Counted from the stretch's first letter, positions 45,291-58,975 are shown. The stretch: 64,000 bases of DNA from Eremophila alpestris peregrina (GCA_009792885.1 WMCF01000150.1:495517-559516), one strand, 5' to 3'. Notes: generated by a model not told the origin, from the letters alone. Numbers and translations are program-made.

Positions 45291-47944
45291 GGCCAGCCCC
45301 AGGTGGCTGCTGCCGGCAGGTGTCCTCGCTCCGCCGCGCTGCATCCCTGGGACGCGCCAGGAATTCCGGCCTCCCGCTCCGCATCCATCGCATCCCCCCC
45401 GCCTCAAAACCAACAGAACCCCCCACAGCCCGCCCGTGCTCCATCCTGCTCCCGTCTGCATCAGCCCAGCCTTCCTAATCGGGATGATGCCGAGGAAAAC
45501 GTCACAGAGCCTCTGCTCTGCTCGGGGTTAAATTCCCTGAAATCCAGCTGAGGATCAAGGCAGCCACTTCCCAAACATTTTTCTCTCATCATCCATTCAG
45601 CTCGCTCAGCCACTTGACTCCAGTCACCGGAGCAAGGCAGGGCACTGTTTTATCTTTGTACACATCCACTGTAAAGTTTTAAAATGAGCAATCCTTCAGA
45701 GGCATAAACAAGAATTACCAAATCTAATTGCTCGTGAACCTTTAAATTCTCGCAATATTTTATAATGACAGAAATTTGCCACTCTCTCGCACAAAGATAA
45801 CACGGAGATAAAGTGTTTGAATTTGCTAATTAGCAAACATAAAACGCAGGGACGAGATCTTAATGAAACTATTGGGATGTTCAATCAAAGGCTATGATAG
45901 CTCCTGAATTTTCATTGCCAAGGACTCAGATCTTTGGGCTTGTAGCTCTTCAGGCTGCAGACCTGCAGAGAGCTCCTCACAGGTTAATATTTCCCTTAAC
46001 CTGGAAAAAAAAAAAACCAGCCCAGCACTTAAGCCATTAACGCATGGATGGCTGTGGTAATTAATCTGCACATTTTAGTGCTTTTAAACTAATAATCTTA
46101 CACTCGGCCACGTATCTAGACCTGGAGTTGTAAAGCTTCTTATACATGGGGGCAATGAAGGATGAATATTTTGTCCTTTCTCTTTGTTATTAGCGGGTCT
46201 TCAGTGTTGTGTAAATAAGAGTTTGAACGTTGTTGTGAATGGGAGTTTTCAGGCGGCCTCAGGACACAGACGGACCAGCAGGAGCAGCTTCCTCATCCTC
46301 TGGGGTGTGTTTTGGGGAGGATTCACAGCAAATCCTGTCAAACTCTGCCTCAGAGTGTCTGTTTGCCCTGACAGGACCCGATGCCAGTCAATCTTTGGTG
46401 GCTGGCACCCCGAATCTGGTCCAGCCTGGCTTTGATGAGCTCTAGGAAGAGCTTGACAAGTCCTGGATGCCCCCGAGCCCTGCTGAGGCTGGGCTAAATC
46501 AGAGAGCACATCCCAAGGCTGGCTGGGGTTTGCTCTGCTGCCATCAGGAGCTGCTCCTCACCCCCTGCCCCAGCTCAGCATCACCTCAGGGTGGTTATTC
46601 AGCATCTCAGGGCCGCAGCACAGCTGTCTGTGTCTGCAGGGACACCCCAGGAGGTGTTTTTGTGGGATCCTTGACCCCAAACCCCCAGCAGGAGCTGTGG
46701 CACTCTGGACTCATCCCTGCCTCTCCCTGCTCCTGCAGCCTGACGAACCCCAGCGCCTTTTCCCTGCCATTTGGAGCCTGTCAGGGGCAGCAAATCCCCT
46801 TCACAGGGGAACCTTTAAAGGCCACAGCCTGCCCATGTGTGCTCTTTGCGTGGAGCTTCCTACAAAGGGAAGATTCACTCCTCATTTTCTCCTCCCGCTC
46901 CTCCAGGGGACGGCAGCTCCTCAGCCGAGCTCTCCCCTCCTGCTTATGGATTCTGTGAGTGCTTTGCCATGGCAAATCCTGGAGGATTTAATATCCACTC
47001 TGTAATCTACTGGCACCAACAGGCATTATCTAACTAAACCTTAAATTGAAAACGCTCCTTCTTTCCCATTCTCCCTGAGCCGCGCTGCGAAGGACGGGCT
47101 GCTGCCATTTAGTCCCGGCCTAATTAAAACCCAGCAGGCAGCTCAGCTCTGCCTGCCCTGGCACTCAGCACCAGTGTCACACAGGGCCTGGGACAGCAGG
47201 GCCAGACCTGCCTCCCTCCCATCACATGCTGAATTCTGCTCTTTATTTCACTCTGCTCAGCCCTTTTTGGGCTCTGTGTCACCCACAGTTTGTCACTGAG
47301 GGTGTCCAGCTCCTTCAGTGATCAGCAAGGACGTTTTTCAGAGCCCTGCTTGGCTCCATGAGGAATGGGAATTCTGAGCAGCGACCTCAGAACCTCCCTC
47401 AGGTGGCAACAGCCTGGCTGGGCTGGAAGAATTCACAGCTGGGCTTGCAGGGGTGAGCAGCCAGCAGTATTTATGATTTCTGGTTTTATTAGGGGGGAAA
47501 AAATGGGTCTCAGTCCCCAGGAAGGCTGTTGTGTGTGTCAGGTTCCCACGTGGATGGATCAACCCCCTGCCCATGGAAAAGGGGGAAATCTGGGGGGTGA
47601 AAAGCAGCCAGGAGGGGCAGGAATGGAGCCAGGGGGAGGGCAGGGCAAGGCCTGATGTGAGGAGCACATCTGGCAGGAACAGCTACCCCATGGAACAGCC
47701 CAGATGTGGGGGGAATGCCTTTGGGGTCTCCCATCAGCGAGCACTTGGCTTGTGGCCCCAGTTAATGCCCCTCTGAGCAGTCTGAAATCATCTCAGCCAC
47801 AAAGCTGAGCTGGCTGTCCTGAACAGCCCCAGCAGCAGCAGCTCTGAGGAACTGACCTTCCCTGAAAATGTGAATCCCCACTCTACAACCAAAGGGGTCA
47901 GAAACACACAGAAAGGGAGGTTTTCTTAAGGAAAAGGAGATTGG
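45291..47944. other. 3' intergenic DNA including a possible conserved noncoding block
   Basis: 45560-46160 is AT-rich, CpG-poor, free of repeats and dense in homeobox-like (TAATTA, AATTAG) and GATA-like words, unlike its surroundings. The rest is ordinary GC-rich intergenic DNA without a gene. Confidence 0.6.
45560..46160. promoter_or_regulatory. Candidate conserved noncoding element
   Basis: Composition and motif density differ sharply from the minisatellite on the left and the GC-rich DNA on the right: GCTAATTAGCAAACATAAA, GGTAATTAATCTGCACATTT, repeated ATAA/AATT words, and no repeat or ORF. Conservation is not shown here. This is an inference from composition. Confidence 0.3.
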
Positions 47945-48115
47945 AGCAAGGCAGGACCACGAGGAGAGGAAGATTTTCCAGGGATGAGGAGGCACAGATT
48001 CTCTGGGCACTCTGTGCCAGGGCCTCACCACCCTCACAGGAAAGATTTCTTTTTTTTATTCTAATATCTAGTCTAAAAATCTCTCTCTGTTCTGGCAACC
48101 TTGGCCTATGCAAAC
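47945..48115 (-). mobile_element. CR1 LINE 3'-end fragment (minus strand)
   Basis: TTCCAGGGATGAGGAGGCAC, TGCCAGGGCCTCACCACCCT, then CACAGGAAAGATTTCTT and TCTAATATCTAGTCTAAAAA are the reverse complement of CR1 3' sequence. Confidence 0.9.
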
Positions 48116-51100
48116 TACAGTTACTAATTCTAATATTTTATGTGTGGATGCTTCAGAGAGGAGATGGAATAACACACAGGATGAAAGGAGCAGAGGAAGC
48201 TAAACAGAATAATGCATTTTCTGAAAAAAAAAAGCATGAGAAAATGAACATTTTCCCCACTGAAACACTTATTATTTGATATACTTAGAAGAAAAATAAT
48301 TTCAGGCAGAAGTAATGATTGACTATTCCCAGATCCATTTGCTTTCTGCTAAAAAGAACAGCTGCACTGGAAGGAGAGGGAAATAATGGAGAACAAAAAT
48401 CTCATCCCAGCATCCTCTCATGTTCAGTAGGCATGGGGGACTCCTGCCCTTCACAACCAACACAATAACTTTGTATTTTCATCACCCAGAGAAATGATTG
48501 CTCCCTGTCTGAACCTCTCCACATGCCCCAATTCCATCACTTCTGAGGTTTGACTGGAATATAGAGAATTAAATAAAGGGCAGAGGGCTGGCTTGGAGTG
48601 ATGGGATAGAAAGGCAAGGCTGGAGATCTGGAGGTGCCCATGGAGCTGGTTCAGTGGGAGGTTTCTCATTTATCTGAGCCAGGACAGCAATTCAAGATAA
48701 AACTCCCTCCATCACCTCAGGATCAAACTCCTCATCCTGCAGTAAAAACCAAAATTTCCCACCCTGAACCAGCCAGGTAGGAGTTCAAAGCTGTGTTGTG
48801 ATGTTTATTATTACTATCATTATTACTATTATTATTATTACAGCTGTCAGCAGCACAGGGCATCACTTTTTGCCAGCTGCTGATGGATTAAAGTGGCCAG
48901 GCAGCTCAGCTGGGCCATTGTCAGGAGGGTTTTTAAGGTAAAACCTTTTCATTCCGTGGATCAGAGTGTGCACAGCCACAGTGGCTTGGCTTGGAGGGGT
49001 AAATCTGCTAAAGGGGCAATTATTTCATTAAGGAGCCCATCCTTTCCCTGGGAAAAGGAGGGGAAAAGCACTTTTGAATTCTCCTTTTCTGCTCTTTGCA
49101 AGCACCTGAAAACCCAATGTGAAGTCAGGGAGCAACACAAACAGGTTCTATCTGACAGAAATGTGGTGGCCACACATTTGGGTGGAACTTTGCAGAGCCT
49201 TTCACAGCAAATTCCTGACCTCCAGAGAGGTGTGGAAGCCCAGGCACGGGAGGAAAGCAGTGAGCAGATGTTGAGGGACTCAGAACCCCAAAATAGAAAT
49301 CAAGTTCCTGCATTTCCTGCTCTAAAGGACTGCCAGTGTTCTGTGATATTAATTTGAATGAGATGAACTAAATAAGAAGGTAAAGGAATGCCAATCAACA
49401 TAATTTTTGCATGTTTTCTGCAGGGAACCCCCTCTGAATTCCATGAATATTCCCTGGGAGGAATGATGCCATGGAAAAAAAAAACCAAAAACATGGCCAT
49501 GGGGCAAAAATTTCCAGCTGAAAGGATGTTTTGTCCTTTTTAAAAATTTTATTTTATTATTTCTTTTTGCTTGCAGTCGTGCTTGAGGGGTGCAGTTCAG
49601 CTGCTGAGCATTTGGCTGTCTGGAAGCAGGTCCCTGGTGGGCTGGAAAGGCAGAGCTGGAGCTCCAGCAGTGGAGAAACTCTTTGGTGCAAGGGTCTGCT
49701 CCCTCTGCGAGGATAATTTCCAGCCTGTGTTTCAGGGAAGGAGGGAAAGAGGCTTTTATTCAAAGCAGATGGGCTCAGGGTTCAGGGATGAAAAGGGATC
49801 GTGGCAGGGAAGGTTCTGGGAGATGCTGGGATTTGAGAGTGGAGCTGGGCTGGCAAGAAATTACAGGGGGCAATTTGGGCTGAGAAAATGCTCTGACCCA
49901 TCTTAAATCAGCTCTTCAGAGCCTCCCCTGAGGGCCCACAGCAATTTCCTTCAGCTCTTACTCAAAGGCCAGACTCTCCTGCAGGCAGCTGCTTTTTCCA
50001 CAGGTTGTTCTGGTGATCTGAGCTGGCCGTTTTTTGCATTCCCAGCAAAAGCCCAGTCGCCTTTCTCTGTGCCAATCAGGGCATCACAAACACAGGACAC
50101 AAATCCCTGCCCGGGGCCGTGCTTCCAGCAGCTCTGAGTCCCACATGGAGCTGATGCAGAGCCCACATCCTCACGAAGAAGGGACTTTTATCCCTCCTGC
50201 CTCATGCCTTGCTCCATTTTCTGCAGGCAGCACTGATTCCACTCTCCTTGCCAGGCATTTCTGGTTCTGCTTATTAAACAAAACACCAAAAAAAGCACAG
50301 CTTTTCTCACTGCCTGATTCCTCCAGCGTGGATCTCTCCACATTTCGCCCTGCTCAGACATCACCCAGCCACTCCATTGTCGATATCCAGGTGCTCAGAT
50401 CATCCTTTTTTTCATTCCCCCTTCACATTCCTCTCCACGGAGTGATGCTCACCTGCCCTCCCCCTCTCCAGCACTCTGGAAAAACAAAGTCACTGCTTTA
50501 TTTCCATGGCATTTCCTCCCCCCTTTCCTCAGAGACCACGGAGATAAAACCTCCCAGTCCCAGCAGCAAATCAAGAAATCCTGCAGTACAAATAACTGAA
50601 AATATATATTTTTTTTTTTACAATAGTCATCCTGGTATTTACATATTTGCTCCCAGCTTCCCCATCTAATTAGGCTGTGAATCCCATTTTCACTTTTGCT
50701 GGCACAGAGCTCCATTGTTTGGGGCTGGGGCTGGCTGGAAGGCTGTGGAATAATCCCATTTATGCCCTTGGTGGAGGATGAGGCAAAAAAACAAACCCTG
50801 AATGCTCCAGTGAGTGTTTGCAAAAGCAGAGGATGGCCCAGGTAATTTTAATTCAGTTTATACCACAGAGCATCCATGGGTTCAAACAGGGGGCAAAGAG
50901 CTGAGTGAATTCATTTCTGAACTTGAGATTGAAGATCTTTGTTTGGAGATCTTTTGCAGAAGAGCCAGGAACTAGGAAATAACAGTGGTACACCAGGAGA
51001 AATTCTTGGGCACTGAAATCAAACCCACCACTGGCAAAAAAAGAAAAAAAAAATCTGGAAAACGTCAGAAAAATGGCAACAAGGAGCTTTTGCAGCAGGT

Positions 51101-51821
51101 CCTGCAGGGACCTGGATTATCCACACAGTGAGAGCTGGAGTTTGCTGCTCCAAGTGAGGGCCAGAGCCGAGGGGAGGGAGCTCAGCCCCTCCAGATCTCT
51201 CCTGAGTTTGTGCAGCTTTGGCCAAACTGGAGCACACGTGGCTGGGAGAGAGGATGGGCACAGGAGCAGCAGCCTTCCAGCTCATTCAACCTTTGCTTTC
51301 TTTAGTTCTCCAGTGACAACTCAGCAATCCTTACTTTAGAAATCTGCCATTCTTCTATATCAAAACTTCCTTTCATCTCCATTTCTCTCATTCAGAGAGC
51401 CTTCTGCTGAGCATTCACATCTGCAAAGCTTTTTCTGCCAAACTTTCATCCTTCCCAACATCCCAAGTCCATCAAACCTCCCCAAAAACTTCCCACCCCA
51501 CCTGTCCTCACCTCACTTTTCTCCTGGAGCTGCTCTTTCCCCCCCTTCTCCAGCTCAGAGAGCACCACTGGAGGGCCCACGAGTTGTTTGAAGGAGCCTC
51601 TCCTATATTTGCCACCCCCTGGAGTTAAAATATAACGAGCTCCATCAATAATGGATAAATCAGCAATTCTTTTTCATGTCTTTGCAAAGGCTACTCTCCA
51701 AGGCTCCACGGCTTTTGGAATTTTTAATGGCACTGCCAGGCTGGGGGGAGCCAGAGAGGTTTTTTTTCTCTTTTTTTTGATTTTAAAGATAAACACATGA
51801 TTTGTGGAGGTGAAGCTTTAA

Positions 51822-51961
51822 GAAAAACAAAAAAACCAAAAAACCAAAAAAAAACCACAAAAAAAACCAAAAAACAAAAAAACCCAAACAAAAAACCCCA
51901 CAAAAAACCCCAAAACAAAACAAAAAACCCAAAACCAAAACCAAACAAACAAACAAAAAAA
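51822..51961. repeat. A-rich (AAAAACC)-like low-complexity tract
   Basis: 140 bp made almost only of A with C doublets and triplets. The open frames on both strands are artefacts. Confidence 0.92.
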
Positions 51962-53035
51962 TCGAGGAAATCTGATTAAATAATATTTTTTTCAGTTGGG
52001 AAAAGTGGGCTAAGTTTTGCTTGGAACCTCCTGAGAGAAAACATTTCCTCCCACCAGACAAACAGATTTTTTTAATGCGTCTACACGTGGAAATGTGAGC
52101 AACTCCTCTACGTGAACACCCTGCTGGGAAGGATGAGCTCAGTGTCTGACACATCCCCAAAAAAGGGACACACTAAATGGGGAACACGAGGTTGAGCTGC
52201 GCTTGTTTATTTGGGATTTGGTTTTTTTTTGGTGCTGGTACAACAGTTCAGATTGTCTTCAGGGCATTAATGACAGAAATCCCCCAGTTCTGGGGGATTA
52301 ATCTATTAGGAAAACTCAACCCAAAGATCCTTGATGAAAACTACCACAGCTGAGTTGAGGAAGAGCAAAAAAATAATCCAAAATCACCCTTCCAGGCTCT
52401 GTCTCAGCAAAGCCTTCCCTGCCTGTTCCTAATGAGGAGTTTTCCAACGCTGAGGAGAGAATTCCCTGTGGAATGGGAGCACCAGAACGAGGATGTGCTC
52501 AAATTTGTACCCAGCAGGAGAGGGGGAAAAGGGATGGGAATTAAATAACTCGCACAGACCTTGGTATTTCCACTGTCTCTGCTTCCATCTCTCCCCTGGA
52601 GAAAATCCCAAACCCAACATCCGTGTGGGGAAACATCCCCCAAACCCTTCAGCTGCAGAGTTTTAGTTCACTTCTGGTTTCCCAAGAATCAGAGCAAACC
52701 CTACAGAACAACATCAGTGTTATCAGTGTGATTAAAAGGCCACGAGAGGACTTCAGCCCTGCCAAAGGGAGCCAGTGAAGGAACAAAAGCAAGGGCAGGG
52801 GATCATTTTTGGGGTTTGTTTTGTTCTTCTGTCCTTCCCTGTCCATTTCCCCCCAACGTGAAACAGAAATGGAACAGAATTTTTGGGCACTGCCAAGGAA
52901 AAACAGGTTTTAGTTGAGCCTAAATAGTAGAGAGATCCCCTGCATATCCTTCCTTTTCCTGAGGGAAATAAATCCTGAAGTTCTGACCCCAGGAAGAGGA
53001 GCCCAAGCTTCCTCTCAGTCGGAGTTTGGCTGCTT

Positions 53036-53104
53036 AATTACCTGCCTAATTACCTGGACATTGCTTGTCTAATTACCTGTCTAATTAGCTGTCTAATTAC
53101 CTGT
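53036..53104. repeat. CTAATTACCTGT 12-13 bp repeat
   Basis: Five imperfect units of TAATTACCTGTC, one interrupted by GGACATTGCTTG. Confidence 0.85.
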
Positions 53105-55366
53105 ACCACTCTGGCAAGAGAGTTCTGCTGGCCTCGATGGGCAACAATTCTGCTGTCCCAGGAAAAGCCTTTGCAGGTGGAAATCCCAGAGCTGAGGCTT
53201 CACTTGCACTGGAGAGGCTCAGAACCAGCACAGGAGGAGCAGAGCACCTGAGACCTCCAAAACACTCCCCCACAAAACCCTCATTAAGAGATTTCTAAAT
53301 TTATTTTTAGCGCTTCCTCATACCTGGATGAGAACTTGACTATTTTCCGCGGCCTATAATTGTGGGATGAGTCATTTCCTGCCGATTTGGGCAAACCTGG
53401 GCTTTGCTTTGGGGGCGGGGGAGGTTTTTATTTCTGCGGAGTGCGGGGCTGGCAGGGGGGGATTTGTCTCAAATCGAGCTGTGTCTGCATTTTGGGTTGC
53501 CAGGCAGGTTCTCCCAGAGAGATCCCAGCCCAGAGCAGCTGAGCAAACTTCGGGCTAATTCCCATTTTTTTGGGAAATCATCTCCTCCTTGCACCAGCAC
53601 CCCCTCCTTGGTTTCACCCTAAATCTCCCATTATCCCCAAAGTTCCGAGATGGTCCCCAGAGGCCAGAGAAGAAAACAGGGATTGGAGGGAGATTAAAAT
53701 GCTGCTGATGGCCCTGGGGAGTGACACAAACATCCCGAACCTGGAACGGGGCCCATCGGGATAACAGCAGGGATGGCTCAGGAACAAACCCTGAAGGTTA
53801 CAGAGCACAGCAGCTCCCTCCAGAGCTCGTGTTTGCTTCACTTCCACCCATTTTCTGGTCTGGAGACCCCTTCAGACCCCTGGCAGCACTCCCAGGGCTT
53901 CAGGCACCCTGGATTTGGGGGATTTTGTGAGCCACTGGGAGAGCTCTGGGTGCTCCTGGGAGACTGCTGCAGTCCCCTCACCTCCCTGAACCTGTCACTG
54001 AAGGATAAAATGAGGAATTCAGGGCCGTTTTTAACAAGGGTTGGACCAAAACCGCGCAGAAAGAGGGAGAGCTCATCAGCAGAACGGGAGAATTTGGCTT
54101 GCGCTTTAAAAAGCATCAAAAATAAAGGGCAAGGCTCGGCTTGGGGTTTATTTATCCTGGCTGGGCCGTGCTCCCCCAGCCCCTCGCTGGCTCTGCTTTC
54201 ATTGTTTCTGCTTCTCCAGCCTCCCTTTCAAGGAACTGAAGAAAGCCTCGGATGCCTTGGCAACCTGTTTTATCTCCCCTTTGATCCCTCCCCGGCCTGT
54301 TGCAGCATCAATACCCACTTTGATCCTCGCCTTTCTTGCCTCTGCCCATTATCTGTCCTTCCCTCTGCAGGAACACGCCGATTTCCCACTAATTCCGCCT
54401 CCCCCACAGCCTCCTGAACGTCTCCTGAATTCCAAGCACTCAGTTTTGGGGTTTTTTTTTTTGCAGGATTTCCCCCCAAACTTTACACGGCCAAAACCCT
54501 CAGGGATGCACCCGTTCTAAAGTTCATTGACCCAGAGTTGAGCAACCCCCAATATTCAGTTTCCCATTGGATCCGAATCTCTCTAATGCTAATTAAATCT
54601 TCATTCTTTGATTTCTTATCAGTCTTTTGATTTTTTATCAGTCTTTTCTGTACCAGGGGTCTCCAGCCCTGCCAGAGGAGGCATCTGAGGGCATTTGTGG
54701 ATGGCCACTGATGGATTTTTATCTCCCAGGCTGTTGGTGTGTCCAGCCCATCTCCTTGGAGATCTCAAAGCCTAAGTAGGGAGACAAAATAAAAAAAATA
54801 ACCATTTAAAAGCTGTGTTGTTTGCACCACCCCTGCACCCCGTCCATCCCAGCAGCTCCGGGTTCCCTGCCCCTGTGTCCAGCCCAATCCCTGCCCTGAT
54901 TTTGGGGACACAAATTTGATGCTTTATTTTTATTTTTTTTATTTTTTTTTTCACGATGTGGACAAGAGTTTCATTTGCTGATGCCACGGGAATCGATACA
55001 TAATGATAAATTCTCTGTGGCTCAGCAGCTGATTCCCAATCTTTTATCTGAATTACTGCATCGATCCCTGGGAGAGGGAAAAAAAAATGAATTGCAAATA
55101 AAAATACAAGACAATTAAATGCTGGGCAATTAGCACTAAGCCTCAAGGAAAATCAAAAGACTTAAATATAAAGGGGAGAGTTCAATAATCTGCTTGTATT
55201 CCTGGTTTTTTTGGAGGATATGAATCCTGATGTTATGGAGAAGAAATGTTTTCCTTATGAGATGTTTTCCCCAGGAGGAAACACTTCCAGTTATCCACTG
55301 GTGACCTCCTCTCCATCACGGGGGGTTTTGTATCCGCTACAAAAATGGGCAATAATTATTTTATAA

Positions 55367-55540
55367 AGTCACAGGATGGTCTGAGGTGGAATAAACCTTA
55401 AAATTCATCCAGTTCCAACCCTTCCACTCTCCAGCCTGGCCTTGGACACCTCCAGGGATGGGGCAGCCACCTTTATACTGAAATATTTCATCCCAATATC
55501 CCACCTAAATCTGATTTCTCCAGAGCTATTTATGAACAGA
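55367..55540 (-). mobile_element. CR1 LINE 3'-end fragment (minus strand)
   Basis: Reverse-complement CR1 order: TCATCCAGTTCCAACCC, then GGCCTTGGACACCTCCAGGG, ATGGGGCAGCCACC, and ATCCCACCTAAATCT. Confidence 0.9.
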
Positions 55541-55993
55541 ACAGGCTCCTTTTGTGCTGGAATTCGTGTGTTCACACACGGGGAGATAAATGCTGCTGGA
55601 AAGCCCCTGTGATCTCCACTGGAATTAAGCACAATTGGGATAAGTCACAAACAAATGTGGGCAATGAAAGGAAATGGATAAAAGCTCTCGAGATAAGAAG
55701 TGTCCAGAGGCTCTTCATGTTGGTTTGTTGTTTCTTTTTTTAAAGAATCACAGCAAATTGATTGCTTTAAAAAAAGCGTCTTTGACACCGTTTTAAGCAG
55801 AAAACCAAATCTGAGCTTGATAATCACGAGAATTTATACAGGAAATGATTTATGCTCATCCAATCAGGGATTTCAAACACGCCACAGACAAGAATCAAAG
55901 CTGCTCCAAATTCTCTTCCCAGACACCCAGAAGTGACAAGCTTCAGGCCAAGATTTATCAGGAGGAACTCTTTTTTGGAATCTGTTGTTGCCA

Positions 55994-56014
55994 ACACACA
56001 CACACACACACACA
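55994..56014. repeat. (CA)n microsatellite
   Basis: About ten perfect CA units. Confidence 0.93.
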
Positions 56015-57380
56015 CGTCTGAGAAAGCTGCAATCACAGAGTATTCACAGAAAGCAAAGTGTGTGAAACTGCCACTAAAAAATTCATTTCCAATCAAATGA
56101 ATGAGCAGCTGAGTGGGGCCTGTTTTCCATTTGAAAATGTCACTCATCCCCCCGAGCGAATTATGTTGTGGAATTGTGCTAATTTTGACCAGAGGGGGAT
56201 AAAAGAATATTGACAATGATGAGGTGTTCTGCTTTGGCAGCTTTTGGAATAATTTCGCTGCTTCGTGGCTTTGGGAGATGATTTGAATTTGCAATTTATC
56301 ATGTGAGAAGTTGCAAACACCAACACTGAGGCAAACCTGTTCCCTCTTGAAAGCTGACCAAGTTTCACCGAAAAACAGTCGAGTTTTTGGGGTTTTTTTC
56401 TGGTTTTTTTTTTTTATCTGCTTCTGTTAAATCACTGCTTATAAAAACCTCCTGGTGTCTGAGCTAAATGTGTGCATGAACCCATCTGCTGGGGCCTTTT
56501 TTAGCTGCAAGGATCTGACACGGGCTGGGACCTGCACAAAGTCATCTGCTGGATGCTGGAATCCATCCTGGGAGAGCTTCTCAAAGGGATTTTTGCTTGG
56601 AAAATCCGAATATTTTGGGACACGTCTGCCTTCTTCCACTTTGAGACGAAATTCAAGGGGTGCTTTGTGTGTTTGCTTTGCTTGTGCTGGGCTGTTCCTC
56701 CTTTCCACAGCCTTTAACCTACAAAATGTGATATTTACACTAAAAAAATGTGACATTTTTCCTGACTTAAACAGCCCCTGTGGCCAAATGCTTCAGTAAA
56801 ATGGGAAGAGCCTGACTTGGCTCAATCTTTAGTATTAAATAACTGTGGTTTGGGAATCCCACTCTCCCATTTTTCTCTTTTTCCCCCCCTTATTTCTGAG
56901 CTTCTCCTGCCCTGAGGATGCACAAAGGCACAGAGGGAGGTTTTGACAGAGGAAAACCCCTTGAGAAGTGACAAAAATGCTGAATTAATGGGCAGAAGCA
57001 GCTCAGAACAGATTCCCCCAGCAGAGAGTGGGGCTGGTCCCTGCCAGGATTCATCCCCTGAAGGAGGGAGAAGGGAAAAGTGACATTTCCTGCCTCTGAT
57101 GCCATCTCTGGCCACCCAAAATTCACGTGTGGCCTCTCTGGGAGGTGTCACAGTGCCAGGAAATATTCCCAAGGGGGATTTGCCAGGCTGCAAACCCCAA
57201 AAAGGAAAAACTCTGCTGCCCCCGAGCATCCAAATTAGGCGGTGGAGGCGTGGAGAGAGGTGTCCTGGGTGTCCCTGTCCTTGTGACAGCACCTCGCAGA
57301 GATCAGGGAACAGGATGGTTTATAGGAAAAGGAGGAAATCTCATTTCTGCAGCGCAGTGGGATTGGGAGAAGGAGGAAAC

Positions 57381-57536
57381 AAAACCAAAAAACAAAACAA
57401 AAAAAAACCCACCAAAAAAAACAAAAAAAAAAAAAAACCACAAAAAAAACCCACCAAAAAAAAAAAAAAAGACAAACCAAACCCCCCCCAAAAAAAACCA
57501 AAACCACCCCAAAACAAAACAAAATAAAGCAAAAAA
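57381..57536. repeat. A-rich (AAAAACC)-like low-complexity tract
   Basis: About 156 bp of A runs broken by C pairs and a C8 run, similar in style to 51822-51961. Confidence 0.92.
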
Positions 57537-58159
57537 ACGGATCAGAATTTTGCAGAAGTAAGGCAAAACTTCGTCATCAAAACTTTATCAAACAAATGAA
57601 GTGCTGGGAAGGTGCTGAGTGCCTGAACGTCTCTGAGGGGATCCTGGAGAGGGATTGGGACGTTCGGGATGAGCGGCAGGAGCCGCCCCAAGGCACAGCC
57701 AAGGGACGGGAGGAAAGAGCCGCTCAAAGGTGTGAATTCAGCCCACACAGCCCCGCCAGAGCCTCCCAAAATAGGCTCCGAAAGCCGTGAATCATCAGTC
57801 CCCAGTTTAATTCACAGAGTCATTCAAGGGAGGGAGAACAACAGAGGAACTGTGCTGGGAGAGACACCGGGACCCCGATATTGAACACGGGTTTGGAGCA
57901 AATTAAAACTGTTTTCCCTTTCCTCATCGGCAAGGATCTCCAGACAACACGAGCGGCAGGAAATAAAAGCCTTTAGCAGCACCTCGGTGGTTGTTTGCTC
58001 CCAGCCAGCTGCTCGAGCTGGGGTTTGATCTGCCCAGAAGTTACAGCTCACTGCTCGTGCTAATGTCATCTCCAAAAAACCAAAAAACCAACTAAAACAA
58101 ACCAAAAAAACATCAAAGCAGCTCTTCTGGAAAACACAAATTTGCGTTTATCCCCCTCC

Positions 58160-58380
58160 TGTGGCATGGAATGGCCTGGCTTGGAAGGGAACTTAGAGAT
58201 CTCTTTGATCCTTGTTGAAAGGACACCTTGCACTATCCCAGGTTTCTCCAAACCCCATCTGGACACTTCCAGGGATGGGGCATCCTTTGGGAAATCCATT
58301 CTGGGGCCTCCCCACCCTCCCAGGGAAGGATTCCTGCCCAAGATCCCGCCTGGAAACACCCAGTTTGGATGGTGGGGAAG
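58160..58380 (-). mobile_element. CR1 LINE 3'-end fragment (minus strand)
   Basis: Reverse-complement CR1: ATGGCCTGGCTTGGAAGGGA, TGCACTATCCCAGGTTTCTC, GGACACTTCCAGGGATGGGG and CCTCCCCACCCTCCCAGGGA. Confidence 0.9.
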
Positions 58381-58918
58381 GCTCCCTCCCTCCCGAGGGA
58401 AGGCTGGCCGCAGTTTTAGGGATTCTCCTGGGATCCAATCCCACCCTGGCAGCTCCTCAGGAGGATCTCCGCGCTAAAGGATGACTCGGTGACAACCCTG
58501 CCTCGCCAAACTCCCTGACAAAAGCCAGGAATTCCCAGCCAGCAGCTGGATTCCCCCAGCTTTCCCAGGATTTGACTCAGACAAAGTGCTGGGGAGCTGC
58601 CGCTTCTCCGCACGGGCTCATTAATTAAGGGCTCATCCGAAAGCATCCCGCGGCTCTCTCCCGTGGTGCCGGGGCTGTTCGGAGCTGCTGTTCCTCTTCC
58701 AGGGCTCTCCCTGAACTCCCAGAGCCGGGAGCAGCTGCTCCAAACCGAGCTGGGATGTGGGAGAGCAGCTCCAGCATATCCCAGGATGTTCCAGCACATC
58801 CCAGGATGTCCCAGCACATCCCAGCTCACGGTGCTGCAGCAAATCCCCTTTTTGCTTTGCCATCCCTCCCCTCTGATTGATCAAACAGCAGCAGCTCTTG
58901 AGCACTGCGGGGTTTTTT

Positions 58919-58920
<2 letters not shown>

Positions 58921-58974
<54 letters not shown>
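58921..58974. repeat. 54-bp poly-T tract
   Basis: Uninterrupted T run. The preceding bases are GGTTTTTTGG. Confidence 0.95.

Positions 58975-58975
<1 letters not shown>

Larger units (their letters stand above)
48116..55366. other. 3' intergenic DNA, no gene recognised
   Basis: Contains (TTA)n at about 48808-48840, an A/C low-complexity tract at 51822-51961, and a CTAATTACCTGT-type repeat at 53036-53104. Many short frames, none with a conserved domain. Confidence 0.7.
55541..58159. other. 3' intergenic DNA, no gene recognised
   Basis: Contains (CA)n at about 55994-56014 and an A/C low-complexity tract at 57381-57536. No coding signature. Confidence 0.7.

Noticed and set aside
44519..45461. 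Large frames over 44.5-45.4 kb on both strands
   Set aside because: They track the composite minisatellite and have no independent coding evidence.
51783..52160. Phe/Gly-rich frame that looks like a membrane protein
   Set aside because: It is the complement of an A/C low-complexity tract. The same holds for 57235-57566.
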